Positions 7,102 through 14,462 are shown, counted from the stretch's first letter. The stretch: 18,414 nt of DNA from Thermoplasmata archaeon (GCA_030039865.1 JASHUS010000166.1:1-18414); one strand, 5' to 3'. Numbers and translations: made by a program. The notes: generated by a model not told the origin, from the letters alone.

Positions 7102-8021
7102 CCGGTCGGCTCCGGATCGGATCGAGGGCGAGCCCGCTCGCGCTCGCCCAGACCGAGCTGGTCGTCCGCGCGCTGCGGCGGGTCCGGCCCGACCTGCAGT
7201 GCGACGTCGAGCCGATCCGCACCGCGGGCGACCGAACCCGGCGATCGGTCGGCACCCTGGATTTCACGGACGCGATCACCCGCCGGCTGGTCGCCGGGGA
7301 GCTCGATCTCGGCGTGCACAGCACCAAGGACCTGCCGGCGACCCCGGCCCGGGGTACCTGCATCGGGGCCTACCTGCGCCGGGGCGACGCACGCGACTGC
7401 CTCGTCCTGCGGTCGGATCGGACGCTCCGCACGCTGCCCCACGGCGCCCGCATCGGATCGAGCAGCGCGCGACGCCGCGCCCAGCTGCTGGCGATCCGAC
7501 CGGACGTAGACGTGGTTCCCGTCCGAGGGAACGTTGGTACGCGGATCGGGCGGATCGGCCCAGATGGCCTCGACGGGATCGTGCTCGCCGCGGCGGGGTT
7601 GCGCCGTCTCGGCTGGGCGGACCGCGTGACGCAGTTCCTCCCGATCTCGACGTGGCTTCCCGCCCCAGGACAGGGCGCCATCGCGGTCGAGACGCGAGCG
7701 CGGGACCGGGGGACCCGACGCGTGCTCGCCAGTATCGACCACGCGCCTACCCACGCCTCGGTCGAGGCGGAACGGGCCGTGGTACGCGCCCTCGGCGGCG
7801 ATTGCGACCTCCCGTTGGGGGCGTTCGCGCGGATCCGGGCCGATGGGCGTCTCGAGCTTCGGGCCGCACTGTACTCCGCCGACGGACGCTGGCGGCTCTC
7901 CGCCGACGGGTCGGCGCCGTCGGCGCAGGCCGTGGCGCTGGGAGAGCGGGTGGGACGTTCGATCCGGACGCTCGGGGATCCCGCCCACCTCTTCCCCGAG
8001 ACTCCTGCGGCGACCCGATGA
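7098..8021 (+). CDS. hemC: Hydroxymethylbilane synthase (porphobilinogen deaminase)
   Basis: A 307-residue protein that polymerises four porphobilinogens into hydroxymethylbilane on a dipyrromethane cofactor. The start is a GTG at 7098 overlapping the hemA stop in GTGA. R-I-G-S-R-A-S-P-L-A-L-A-Q opens domain 1; the catalytic Asp is D78 in GVHSTKDLP; G-S-S-S-A-R-R-R-A-Q at about 117-126 binds the cofactor; P-G-Q-G-A-I-A-V-E closes domain 2; the cofactor-attaching Cys is C236 in G-G-D-C-D-L-P-L-G-A. All key residues are present, so it should be active. It is the second gene of the heme operon. Replacement of the usual Met in HSMKD by Thr is minor and common in divergent members. Confidence 0.96.
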   Translation: MTGRLRIGSRASPLALAQTELVVRALRRVRPDLQCDVEPIRTAGDRTRRSVGTLDFTDAITRRLVAGELDLGVHSTKDLPATPARGTCIGAYLRRGDARDCLVLRSDRTLRTLPHGARIGSSSARRRAQLLAIRPDVDVVPVRGNVGTRIGRIGPDGLDGIVLAAAGLRRLGWADRVTQFLPISTWLPAPGQGAIAVETRARDRGTRRVLASIDHAPTHASVEAERAVVRALGGDCDLPLGAFARIRADGRLELRAALYSADGRWRLSADGSAPSAQAVALGERVGRSIRTLGDPAHLFPETPAATR

Positions 8022-8809
8022 CGGCGCCCCCCGGCCCGAGGGTCCTTGTCCTCTGCCGGGCCGGTTCGCTGCTCTCGCTGCAGCGGACGTTGTCGCGGGC
8101 CGGTCGGAAGGTGGAGCAGATCGAGACGATCCAGACCGAGCCGGTCCGGATAGGCGGGATGCCCTCTTGGCTCCACGACGATCCGCCCGCGGATCTCTGG
8201 ATCGTGACGAGCCGCGCGATCGCCGACACCTTCCTCCGCACGCGCCCCGAGTGGCGCGCTCGGCTCCGGCGGATCCCCGAGGTCGTGGCCGTCGGGAACG
8301 ATACCCGTCGGGCCCTCGCCGCGTCCGGGTTCCGGCACGTTCGCTCGGCGCCGGACGGGGGGACTCCGGCGTTGCTGCGCGTGCTCGGCCGACGTCTCGA
8401 CCGTCGGGTCCTCTACCTGCGTTCGGACCGGGCCGGTCCGGGGCTCGCCCACGAGCTCCGCCGGCGCGGAGCCCGTGTCCGCGAGCGCGTGGTCTATCGG
8501 GTCCGGACGGGTCGCCCGCTGCGGGCCGCCGAACGGCGTCGGCTCGGAGCGGCCACGATCTGGGCGGTCTCGAGTCCGTCGGCGCTCGATGGCTTCCGAA
8601 CGATGTTCGGAGCCGCCACGTTCGATCGACGCATCGCCCGGGTCAACTGCGTCGCGTTGGGCCCGCGTACCGCCCGGGCCCTGCGGGCCGCGGGCGCGCA
8701 ACGGGTCGCCGTGGCCCGGCCGAGTACGCAGGAAGGGCTTACAAAGCTACTCGCGAAGGAGCTGCGCGATGCTTCCGACCGCGCCCCGCGAGCCCGCGCT
8801 CGCCGCTGA
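8018..8809 (+). CDS. hemD: Uroporphyrinogen-III synthase
   Basis: A 263-residue protein that cyclises hydroxymethylbilane with inversion of ring D to uroporphyrinogen III. The ATG at 8018 overlaps the hemC stop (ATGA). HemD sequences are poorly conserved, but the two-domain pattern is visible: D-L-W-I-V-T-S-R-A-I at about 58-67, then V-A-V-G-N-D-T-R-R-A-L, R-R-V-L-Y-L-R-S-D-R-A and, near the end, VALGPRTARALRAAG followed by P-S-T-Q-E-G-L, the best signature of the family. The position between hemC and hemB agrees. The C-terminal 41 bases overlap the hemB start region in a different frame; the basic tail (RAPRARARR) is therefore read in the sequence that also encodes the HemB N-terminus. Confidence 0.92.
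   Translation: MTAPPGPRVLVLCRAGSLLSLQRTLSRAGRKVEQIETIQTEPVRIGGMPSWLHDDPPADLWIVTSRAIADTFLRTRPEWRARLRRIPEVVAVGNDTRRALAASGFRHVRSAPDGGTPALLRVLGRRLDRRVLYLRSDRAGPGLAHELRRRGARVRERVVYRVRTGRPLRAAERRRLGAATIWAVSSPSALDGFRTMFGAATFDRRIARVNCVALGPRTARALRAAGAQRVAVARPSTQEGLTKLLAKELRDASDRAPRARARR
8756..8761 (+). promoter_or_regulatory. Shine-Dalgarno site of hemB inside hemD
   Basis: AAGGAG lies 7 bases before the ATG at 8769, within the hemD reading frame. Since hemB does not start in a stop-start overlap with hemD, this site decides the start and explains internal initiation. Confidence 0.6.
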
Positions 8810-9782
8810 CACCGCGGGCGCGCGACCCCGGCGGCTACGCGCTCACGCCTCCCTGCGGGAGCTCGTCGCCGAGTCAGAGTTCCGGCCCTCCCAGCTCGTT
8901 GCTCCCCTCTTCGTCGCGGACGAACCGGACCGGCCGGGCGCGACCGAGCTCCCTGCGCTCGCTCGTCGCACCGTGGACGGAGCCGTCCGCGAAGTGGGGC
9001 GTCTGCGGGATTCGGGTGTCCATGCCGTGCTGCTCTTCGGGATCCCTTCGAGGAAGGACGCCCAGGGATCGGGTGCGTGGGACCCCCGCGGACCGGTACC
9101 TCGAGCGATCCGCGCAATCAAGGAGCACGCGCCCGACGTGGCGGTGATCGCGGACGTCTGCCTGTGCGAGTACACGGACCATGGCCATTGCGGGGTGCTG
9201 GGCGACGGAACGGTCGATAACGACCGGACCCTTCCGCTGCTCGCCCGGACGGCATCAGCCTACGCCGACGCGGGGGCCGATGTCGTCGCGCCGAGTGGGA
9301 TGATGGACCATCAGGTGGGGGCGATCCGATCGGCGCTGGACACGGCCGGGCAACCCGAGGTGGCGATCCTGGCGTACGCGGCGAAGTTCGCTTCGAGCTT
9401 CTACGGTCCCTTCCGCGACGCGGCCGGCTCGTCGCCGGCGTTCGGGGATCGGCGGACCTACCAGATGGACGGGCGCAACCGGCGCGAGGCGCTGCGGGAG
9501 CTCGAGCTCGACGCACGCGAGGGGGCGGACGTCCTGATGGTCAAGCCCGCGCTCCCCTACCTCGACGTCATCGCCGCCGCCCACGATCGGTTCGACTTGC
9601 CGATCGCCGCGTACCAGGTGAGCGGCGAATACGCGATGATCCGGGCGGCGGCGGCGCGGGGCTGGCTCGACGAGGAGGCGGCGGCGCGCGAGTCGCTCGG
9701 CGCGATCCAGCGCGCGGGCGCCTCCCTCATCGTCAGCTACTTCGCGGGCGAGCTCGGGTCGGGCTCGAAGGGTCGCCCGTGA
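8769..9782 (+). CDS. hemB: Delta-aminolevulinic acid dehydratase (porphobilinogen synthase)
   Basis: A 337-residue protein that condenses two 5-aminolevulinate molecules to porphobilinogen. The active-site zinc cysteines are C131, C133 and C141 in DVCLCEYTDHGHC, so this is a zinc-dependent type, not the Asp-rich magnesium type. Schiff-base lysines are K206 in AAKFASSFYGPFRDA and K259 in LMVKPALPYLD; YQMDGRNRREA at 231-241 is also characteristic. The ATG at 8769 has a good ribosome-binding site; the frame is open further upstream within hemD but shows no family resemblance, and no start codon lies between 8769 and the conserved RPRRLR. It overlaps hemD by 41 bases and hemQ by 4. Confidence 0.96.
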   Translation: MLPTAPREPALAADTAGARPRRLRAHASLRELVAESEFRPSQLVAPLFVADEPDRPGATELPALARRTVDGAVREVGRLRDSGVHAVLLFGIPSRKDAQGSGAWDPRGPVPRAIRAIKEHAPDVAVIADVCLCEYTDHGHCGVLGDGTVDNDRTLPLLARTASAYADAGADVVAPSGMMDHQVGAIRSALDTAGQPEVAILAYAAKFASSFYGPFRDAAGSSPAFGDRRTYQMDGRNRREALRELELDAREGADVLMVKPALPYLDVIAAAHDRFDLPIAAYQVSGEYAMIRAAAARGWLDEEAAARESLGAIQRAGASLIVSYFAGELGSGSKGRP

Positions 9783-10504
9783 CCGCGTCGACCCCACCGG
9801 TGCCGGAAGAGCCGGAGGGCCCACGGGACTTCGTCCGCTACCTCTTCTGGACCTTGCGGGCCGACTGGCGCCGTCGACCGATCGACGAACGGTCGGAGGA
9901 CGTCTCCGATCTCGAGCGAAGGATCACCCGGCCCCCGGCCGATCTCACGGTGCGCACGTACTCGCTCGTGGGCACGAAGGCGGGCGTGCACGGGCTCTTC
10001 TGGCTCGTCGCCCCGCGCCTCGAGGCGTTCTCCGAGTACGAGGCCCGGCTGTGGGGCGGCCCGATGGGCGGCTACCTCGACTTCCCGTACGGCTACTTCG
10101 GGATGGGGCGCCGCTCCGAGTACCTCGGCGCCCACGCTCACGGGGGCCAGGAGGCGGGCGTCGTGCGGCCGTCCGACCGGAAGTACCTCTTCGTCTACCC
10201 GTTCGTCAAGAAACGCGAATGGTACGGCCTCCCATACGAGGAGCGGCGCCGCATCATGGTCGAGCACTTCCAGATCGGCCACAAGTTCCCGGCGGTCACG
10301 ATCCACACCGGCTATTCGTTCGGTCTCGACGACGCCGAGTTCATCCTGGCGTTCGAGGGCGACTCGCCGGCAGAGTTCCTCGACCTCGTGCAGGCCCTGC
10401 GACCGTCGGTCGCGAGCCGTTTCACCGCGCTCGAGACGCCGATCTTCACCTGCGTCGCGGTCCCGCCCCGACGCATGATCGACCTCGCCGCCGGCGTTCC
10501 GTGA
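9779..10504 (+). CDS. hemQ: Coproheme decarboxylase (HemQ/ChdC, chlorite-dismutase-like family)
   Basis: A 241-residue protein with GTG start in a GTGA overlap with hemB. HemQ oxidatively decarboxylates coproheme III to heme b, the last step of the coproporphyrin-dependent pathway. The family core is clear: V-Y-P-F-V-K-K-R-E-W-Y at residues 139-149 corresponds to YPMSK of Bacillus-type HemQ, keeping the catalytic Tyr (Y140) and Lys (K144); P-Y-E-E-R-R-R-I-M-V-E-H holds the likely proximal heme ligand H163; GLDDAEF at 182-188 follows. The distal-pocket Gln of firmicute enzymes appears replaced by Thr or Ile near 174-175. Placement among hem genes, next to a CpfC-type ferrochelatase, argues for HemQ rather than a chlorite dismutase. 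No fused ABM domain is present, unlike the haloarchaeal PitA type. Confidence 0.9.
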   Translation: MTASTPPVPEEPEGPRDFVRYLFWTLRADWRRRPIDERSEDVSDLERRITRPPADLTVRTYSLVGTKAGVHGLFWLVAPRLEAFSEYEARLWGGPMGGYLDFPYGYFGMGRRSEYLGAHAHGGQEAGVVRPSDRKYLFVYPFVKKREWYGLPYEERRRIMVEHFQIGHKFPAVTIHTGYSFGLDDAEFILAFEGDSPAEFLDLVQALRPSVASRFTALETPIFTCVAVPPRRMIDLAAGVP

Positions 10505-11808
10505 CGCGGCGCTCCGAGGGCCCCGCCTCGCGGGCAGCCTTCCGGCGCGCGCAGCGCGTGCTGGTGGGAGGCGTCGACAGTCCGGTTCGTTCCTTCCGCG
10601 CGGTCGGGGGACATCCGGTCTTCTTCGCTCGGGGGCGCGGCGCGTACCTCCGGGACGTCGACGGTCGGCGGTACATCGACCTGGTCAGCTCTTGGGGCGC
10701 CACGGTCCTCGGGCACGCGCCCCCGGCGGTCGTCCGGGCCGTGCGAACCGCGGCGGCGGGGGGGCTTTCCTTCGGCGCGCCCTCGCCGCGGGAGCATGAG
10801 CTCGCGGAACGGATCGTCCGAGCGGTCCCGACCGTCGAACGGGTCCGCTTCGTGACCTCGGGCACGGAGGCCGTGATGAGCGCGGTCCGCGTCGCCCGCG
10901 GGTTCACGCGCCGCGCGAAGATCGTGAAGTTTGCCGGTGGCTACCACGGCCACTCCGACGGTCTGCTGGCGCGCGCCGGCTCCGGCCTCGCCACGGCCGC
11001 GATCGCGGACTCCGACGGGGTTCCTCCCTCCGTCGTGCAGGACACGCTGGTCCTGCCCTACAACGACCTCCTCGCGCTCGAGCGGGTCTTCGAACGGTAC
11101 GGCGAGGAGATCGCCGCCGTGGTCGTGGAGCCGGTCGCGGCGAACATGAACCTCGTGCGGCCCGAGGACGGGTTCCTTCCGGGGATCGCCCGGCTCTGCC
11201 GTCGGGCGGGCGCGCTCCTCATCGCGGACGAAGTGATCACCGGTTTTCGGCTCCGACGCGGAGCGATCCACACCGAATACGGGGCCCGGGCCGACCTCGT
11301 GACGTTCGGGAAGATCATCGGTGGAGGACTGCCCGTGGGAGCCTACGGCGGCCGCGCCGAGGTCATGGACCGTGTCGCCCCGCTCGGCCCGGTGTACCAG
11401 GCGGGGACCCTCGCCGGGAATCCGGTCGTGATGGCGGCCGGTGCGGCAACCCTCGATGCGTTGACGCCGGCCCTCTACCGAACGCTCGAACGAACGTCCG
11501 CGCAGATCGCCCAGGCGTGGACCGAGGCCGCCCGGGAGGCCGGGGTCGAGGGTTTCGCGCTCCCGCGCGTCGGCTCGCTGCTCGGCGTTTTCTTCGGCCC
11601 GGCCGCGCCTCGGGACTATCGGGAAGCGCTCGCGGTCGATCGCGCGGCCTACGCCCGGTTCTTCCATACGATGCTATCGAACGGCGTGTATCTCCCTCCC
11701 TCGCCGCTCGAGGCAACGTTCGTCTCGTCGGCGATCGGCCCCACGGAGGTCGGCCGTCTCGCGCGCGCCGCGCCCCCGGCCTTCCGCACGGCGCGAGGGT
11801 CCCGATGA
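10501..11808 (+). CDS. hemL: Glutamate-1-semialdehyde 2,1-aminomutase
   Basis: A 435-residue class III PLP enzyme that converts glutamate-1-semialdehyde, the HemA product, to 5-aminolevulinate. The GTG start overlaps the hemQ stop (GTGA). Signatures: GGVDSPVRSFRAVGG near the N-terminus, FVTSGTEAVMSAVRVAR for cofactor phosphate binding, YHGHSDG, L-L-I-A-D-E-V-I-T-G-F-R with the pyridine-N Asp, and the PLP lysine K271 in TFGKIIGGGLPVGA. The residues distinguish it from ornithine-type aminotransferases (the V-D-S-P-V-R motif is specific to GSA aminomutases). Together with hemA it defines the C5 route to tetrapyrroles. It lies fifth to sixth in the operon, away from hemA, which is a mild rearrangement. 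Confidence 0.96.
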   Translation: MTRRSEGPASRAAFRRAQRVLVGGVDSPVRSFRAVGGHPVFFARGRGAYLRDVDGRRYIDLVSSWGATVLGHAPPAVVRAVRTAAAGGLSFGAPSPREHELAERIVRAVPTVERVRFVTSGTEAVMSAVRVARGFTRRAKIVKFAGGYHGHSDGLLARAGSGLATAAIADSDGVPPSVVQDTLVLPYNDLLALERVFERYGEEIAAVVVEPVAANMNLVRPEDGFLPGIARLCRRAGALLIADEVITGFRLRRGAIHTEYGARADLVTFGKIIGGGLPVGAYGGRAEVMDRVAPLGPVYQAGTLAGNPVVMAAGAATLDALTPALYRTLERTSAQIAQAWTEAAREAGVEGFALPRVGSLLGVFFGPAAPRDYREALAVDRAAYARFFHTMLSNGVYLPPSPLEATFVSSAIGPTEVGRLARAAPPAFRTARGSR

Positions 11809-12848
11809 ACCGACGCGATCGGCTCGTCCGAGCCCTGCGGGGGGAGCCGGTCGACGTCGTGCCGATCTGGCTGATGCGACAGGCGGGCCGGCACCTGCCC
11901 GGCTACCGCGCCCTTCGAGCCCAGCACGAGATCCTCGAGATCGCGCGGACTCCGGAGCTCGCCGTCCGGGTCACGACGGAGCCGCTCGACCGGTTCGACC
12001 TCGATGCGGCGGTCGTCTTCGCCGACATCACGATCCCGTTCTTCGGGCTCGGCGTCGCCTTCCAGATCGACGCCGGCGTCGGCCCCATCATCGAAACCCC
12101 GATCCGGAACGCCGCCGGCATCGAGAAGCTGCGGCTCTTCGAGGCGGTGCGGGACGCCGGTTTTGTCGGGGACGCGATTCGCGGATTCCTCGCGACGCGG
12201 CCGGACCGGCCGATCGTGGGATTCGCCGGCGCGCCCTTCACGCTCGCGAGTTACCTCGTCGAGGGCCGTCCGTCACGCGACCTGGCGGAGACCCGCCGGT
12301 TCCTCCTCGCCGATGCCGCCGCGTTCGCTCGACTCCTCGATCGGCTCACGGACGCCACGATCGATTACCTCCGTATGCAGGCGCGCGCCGGTGCCTCGGC
12401 GTTGCAGCTCTTCGACACGTGGGCCGGGAATCTCTCCCGCAGAGCCTATGAATCGGTGGTCCTCCCGCGGCTCAGAACTGTGTTCGACGCGCTCCGGCCG
12501 CTCGGACTCCCGACGATCTACTTCAGTACCGGTTCCGCCCACCTCCTCGATCTGGCGGCGACCTCCCACGCGGACGCGCTCAGCGTCGATTGGCGCACGC
12601 CCCTCTCCACGGTCCGGCGGATCGCCGGATCCTCCGTCGCGTTGCAGGGCAACCTCGACCCGGCCGCCCTCGTCACGGACCCGGCGACGGTACGCCGTGC
12701 CGCGGGGGAGGTCCTCGACGAGATCCCGGACGGTCGCGGGCACGTCTTCAACCTCGGTCACGGGGTCCCGCCCGACGCACGCCCCGAGTGCGTCGAAGCG
12801 CTCGTCGACTTCGTCCATGACTACTCGGCCCGGAGGGTCGCGGCATGA
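11805..12848 (+). CDS. hemE: Uroporphyrinogen decarboxylase
   Basis: A 347-residue protein that removes four acetate carboxyls from uroporphyrinogen III to give coproporphyrinogen III. The ATG overlaps the hemL stop (ATGA). Signature 1 is PIWLMRQAGRHLPGYR at residues 20-35 with R25 and R29; the pyrrole-binding Asp is D74 in VFADI; signature 2 is GFAGAPFTLASYL; the late FNLGHGVPPDARPE carries the conserved His. All residues needed for activity are visible. Family paralogues (methyltransferases such as MtaA/CmuA) lack this full set. Its presence matters because archaea using the siroheme branch for heme do not need HemE. Confidence 0.96.
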   Translation: MNRRDRLVRALRGEPVDVVPIWLMRQAGRHLPGYRALRAQHEILEIARTPELAVRVTTEPLDRFDLDAAVVFADITIPFFGLGVAFQIDAGVGPIIETPIRNAAGIEKLRLFEAVRDAGFVGDAIRGFLATRPDRPIVGFAGAPFTLASYLVEGRPSRDLAETRRFLLADAAAFARLLDRLTDATIDYLRMQARAGASALQLFDTWAGNLSRRAYESVVLPRLRTVFDALRPLGLPTIYFSTGSAHLLDLAATSHADALSVDWRTPLSTVRRIAGSSVALQGNLDPAALVTDPATVRRAAGEVLDEIPDGRGHVFNLGHGVPPDARPECVEALVDFVHDYSARRVAA

Positions 12849-13771
12849 GCCCGGCGCTGCCCGAGGGCACGGGGGTCCTCCTCCTTGGCTACGGTAGCCC
12901 GGCGGGCCCCGAGGACCTTCCGGGCTATCTTGAGGAGGTCCTCGGTCGGCCGCCCAGCGCCGAGATGGTGACGGAGTACCACCGTCGCTACGACCTGATC
13001 GGGTGGTCGCCCCAGCTCCGGATCATCACTTCGCTCCGGGAGAAGCTCGAGCGGCAGCTCGCGCGTGACGCCGCCGGCACGCGCGTCTTCCTGGGGACCA
13101 AGCACTGGAAGCCGCACGCAGAGGACACGATCCCGGAGGCGGCGGAGGCCGGCCTCCGCCGACTGATCGCCATCCCGCTCTCGCCGTACGCCTCCCCGTG
13201 GATCCTCGCGCCGTACGAGCGGGCGATCGGAGCGGGCCAGCAGCGGGCGAAGCGGCCGATCGAGGTGGAACTGCGCTCCGCCTGGCACACGAACCCGCAC
13301 TGGATCGGCTACTGGTCCGACACCATCCAGCGGGAGCTCGCCCGCGCGCCCTCGGGGACGGTCGCGCTCCTTTCGGCGCACAGTCTGCCGATGCGCCACG
13401 CCGAGGCTGGCGATCCGTACCCGAACATCCTGAAGGAGACGGCCGGGCTCATCGCGGGGGCGGCGCGGCCGCCGCTCTGGGACTTCACGTACCAGAGCGC
13501 AGGCAACACGACCGAGCCGTGGCTCACTCCGGACATCACCGAGAAGATGGTCGAGTGGCGCGACAAGGGCCACGCCGAACAGCTCGTCGTCCCGATCGGC
13601 TTCGTCTTCGAACACCTCGAGGTCCTCTACGACCTCGACCAGGTCATCCGCGAATACGCGGAGGAGCAGCACATCCATTACCGGCGAGCCCCGATGCCGA
13701 ACGACGACGACCGCCTGGTCCAGGCGCTCTACTCGGTCGCGACCGGGCCGACCCTTCCGAAGGCCCGCTAG
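12845..13771 (+). CDS. hemH: Ferrochelatase, coproporphyrin type (CpfC)
   Basis: A 308-residue monofunctional soluble protein, close to the 310 residues of Bacillus CpfC. The ATG overlaps the hemE stop (ATGA). The metal-site His is H179 in L-L-S-A-H-S-L-P and the acidic partner is E256 in G-F-V-F-E-H-L-E-V-L-Y-D-L-D. Y16 in L-L-G-Y-G-S-P sits where CpfC enzymes carry the Tyr that binds iron in coproheme. YQSAGNTTEPWL at 216-227 is the other family landmark. No 2Fe-2S cluster Cys or C-terminal membrane helix is seen. With hemQ in the same operon, the expected substrate is coproporphyrin III rather than protoporphyrin IX (inference). Last gene of the heme operon. Confidence 0.95.
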   Translation: MSPALPEGTGVLLLGYGSPAGPEDLPGYLEEVLGRPPSAEMVTEYHRRYDLIGWSPQLRIITSLREKLERQLARDAAGTRVFLGTKHWKPHAEDTIPEAAEAGLRRLIAIPLSPYASPWILAPYERAIGAGQQRAKRPIEVELRSAWHTNPHWIGYWSDTIQRELARAPSGTVALLSAHSLPMRHAEAGDPYPNILKETAGLIAGAARPPLWDFTYQSAGNTTEPWLTPDITEKMVEWRDKGHAEQLVVPIGFVFEHLEVLYDLDQVIREYAEEQHIHYRRAPMPNDDDRLVQALYSVATGPTLPKAR

Positions 13772-13815
13772 GCGGACCCTTCCCAGGCGCGGGACTCCGG
13801 CCTCCCGCGTTCAAG

Positions 13816-13821
13816 CATATA
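13816..13821 (+). promoter_or_regulatory. TATA-like box between hemH and the poxB remnant
   Basis: CATATA in the context TTCAAGCATATACC lies 26-31 bases before an ATG at 13847. That ATG opens a 26-codon frame ending in TGATG at 13925, where the ATG is an in-frame Met of the poxB remnant. The box could start a transcript covering the remnant and the following VOC gene. Confidence 0.4.
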
Positions 13822-13866
13822 CCAGCCCCGGCCGTCCCCCTCCCCGATGCCGGGCGGGTCCGGCCG

Positions 13867-14046
13867 ATGCTCGCGCACGACGGGCCGGCGCTCGTCGACG
13901 TGGTCAGGAGCCCGCAGGAGATCGTGATGCCCCCCTCGATCCACTGGGACGAGTTCTCAGGATTCAGCCTCTACCTGATCAAGGCGGTGCTGAACGGCCG
14001 CGGCGACGAGGTCATCGACCTCGCGAAGACCGGGCTCTTCCGATGA
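13867..14046 (+). pseudogene. C-terminal remnant of a PoxB-like thiamine-diphosphate enzyme (pyruvate oxidase/dehydrogenase)
   Basis: The 59 codons read H-D-G-P-A-L-V-D-V-V, then V-M-P-P-S-I near residues 20-25, G-F-S-L-Y-L-I-K-A-V-L-N and GRGDEVIDLAKTGLFR at the end. This is the very C-terminus of PoxB-type pyruvate:quinone oxidoreductases (typical ending GRGDEVIDLAKTN-L-x-R), which are about 570 residues long. None of the upstream roughly 500 residues (PYR, central and ThDP-binding domains) is found: sequence before about 13860 shows no resemblance in any frame. The stop overlaps the start of the next gene (ATGA), so the two were probably an operon before an internal deletion removed the rest. 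It may be translated from ATG 13867 or 13927, but no enzyme activity is possible. An assembly join is the alternative explanation. Confidence 0.72.
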
Positions 14047-14462
14047 GCCGCCGAAGCTCGCCCGGGATCGACGGGATCGGCGGCGTCTTCCTCTACGCCG
14101 ACGACGCGGATCGCCTCGCCGCGTGGTACCGGACCGAGCTCGGGATCCCGCTGAAGCCGCTCGCCGGGGGGATCCACTACGTGGAGATCTACTACCGCTC
14201 GCTGGCGCGGCCGTCGAAGCGGCTGCACACGGTGTTCGCCGTCTTCCCCGCGGACCGCCGGCTCGGGTCCCGGCGGGACCAGTCGATGGTCAACTACCGG
14301 GTGAACGACCTCGTCGGCTTCGTGCGACGCCTGCGTCGCCGGGGCGTGCGGGTCGACCGGATCCACCGGGGACCGGACGCCGAGGGGATCGGCCGGTTCA
14401 CGCATCTCCGCGATCCCGAAGGGAACCGGATCGAGCTGTGGGAGCCGTCGACGGGCGCCTAG
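14043..14462 (+). CDS. VOC-family protein (glyoxalase/bleomycin resistance/dioxygenase fold)
   Basis: A 139-residue protein with ATG in an ATGA overlap with the poxB remnant. The fold is recognisable from G-I-G-G-V-F-L-Y-A-D-D-A-D-R-L-A-A-W-Y at residues 11-29, the central strand with V-N-Y-R-V-N-D-L at 83-90, and the closing H-L-R-D-P-E-G-N-R-I-E-L-W at 121-133. E131 is at the usual last metal-ligand position; the other ligand positions (F16, N84) are not His, so metal binding is uncertain. It is unrelated in sequence detail to the two other VOC genes of this window (1-296 and 3580-3960). Substrate unknown. Confidence 0.85.
   Translation: MSRRSSPGIDGIGGVFLYADDADRLAAWYRTELGIPLKPLAGGIHYVEIYYRSLARPSKRLHTVFAVFPADRRLGSRRDQSMVNYRVNDLVGFVRRLRRRGVRVDRIHRGPDAEGIGRFTHLRDPEGNRIELWEPSTGA

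Noticed and set aside
6486..8701. Long minus-strand frames of 443 and 500 codons opposite hemA, hemC and hemD
   Set aside because: They are antisense to proteins with intact catalytic motifs, lack domains and have shadow composition.
8475..8768. Longer hemB beginning within hemD at 8475
   Set aside because: The added 98 residues are the out-of-frame reading of hemD and match nothing in HemB; ATG 8769 has a Shine-Dalgarno site.
9779..10504. Chlorite dismutase instead of HemQ
   Set aside because: The catalytic Tyr/Lys of coproheme decarboxylases is kept and the gene sits inside a heme operon with a CpfC-type ferrochelatase; no chlorate-related genes are near.
13198..13866. Continuous frame joining antisense-free hemH sequence to the poxB tail
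   Set aside because: Upstream of about 13858 this frame is only an alternative reading of hemH and the gap, with no thiamine-diphosphate enzyme sequence.
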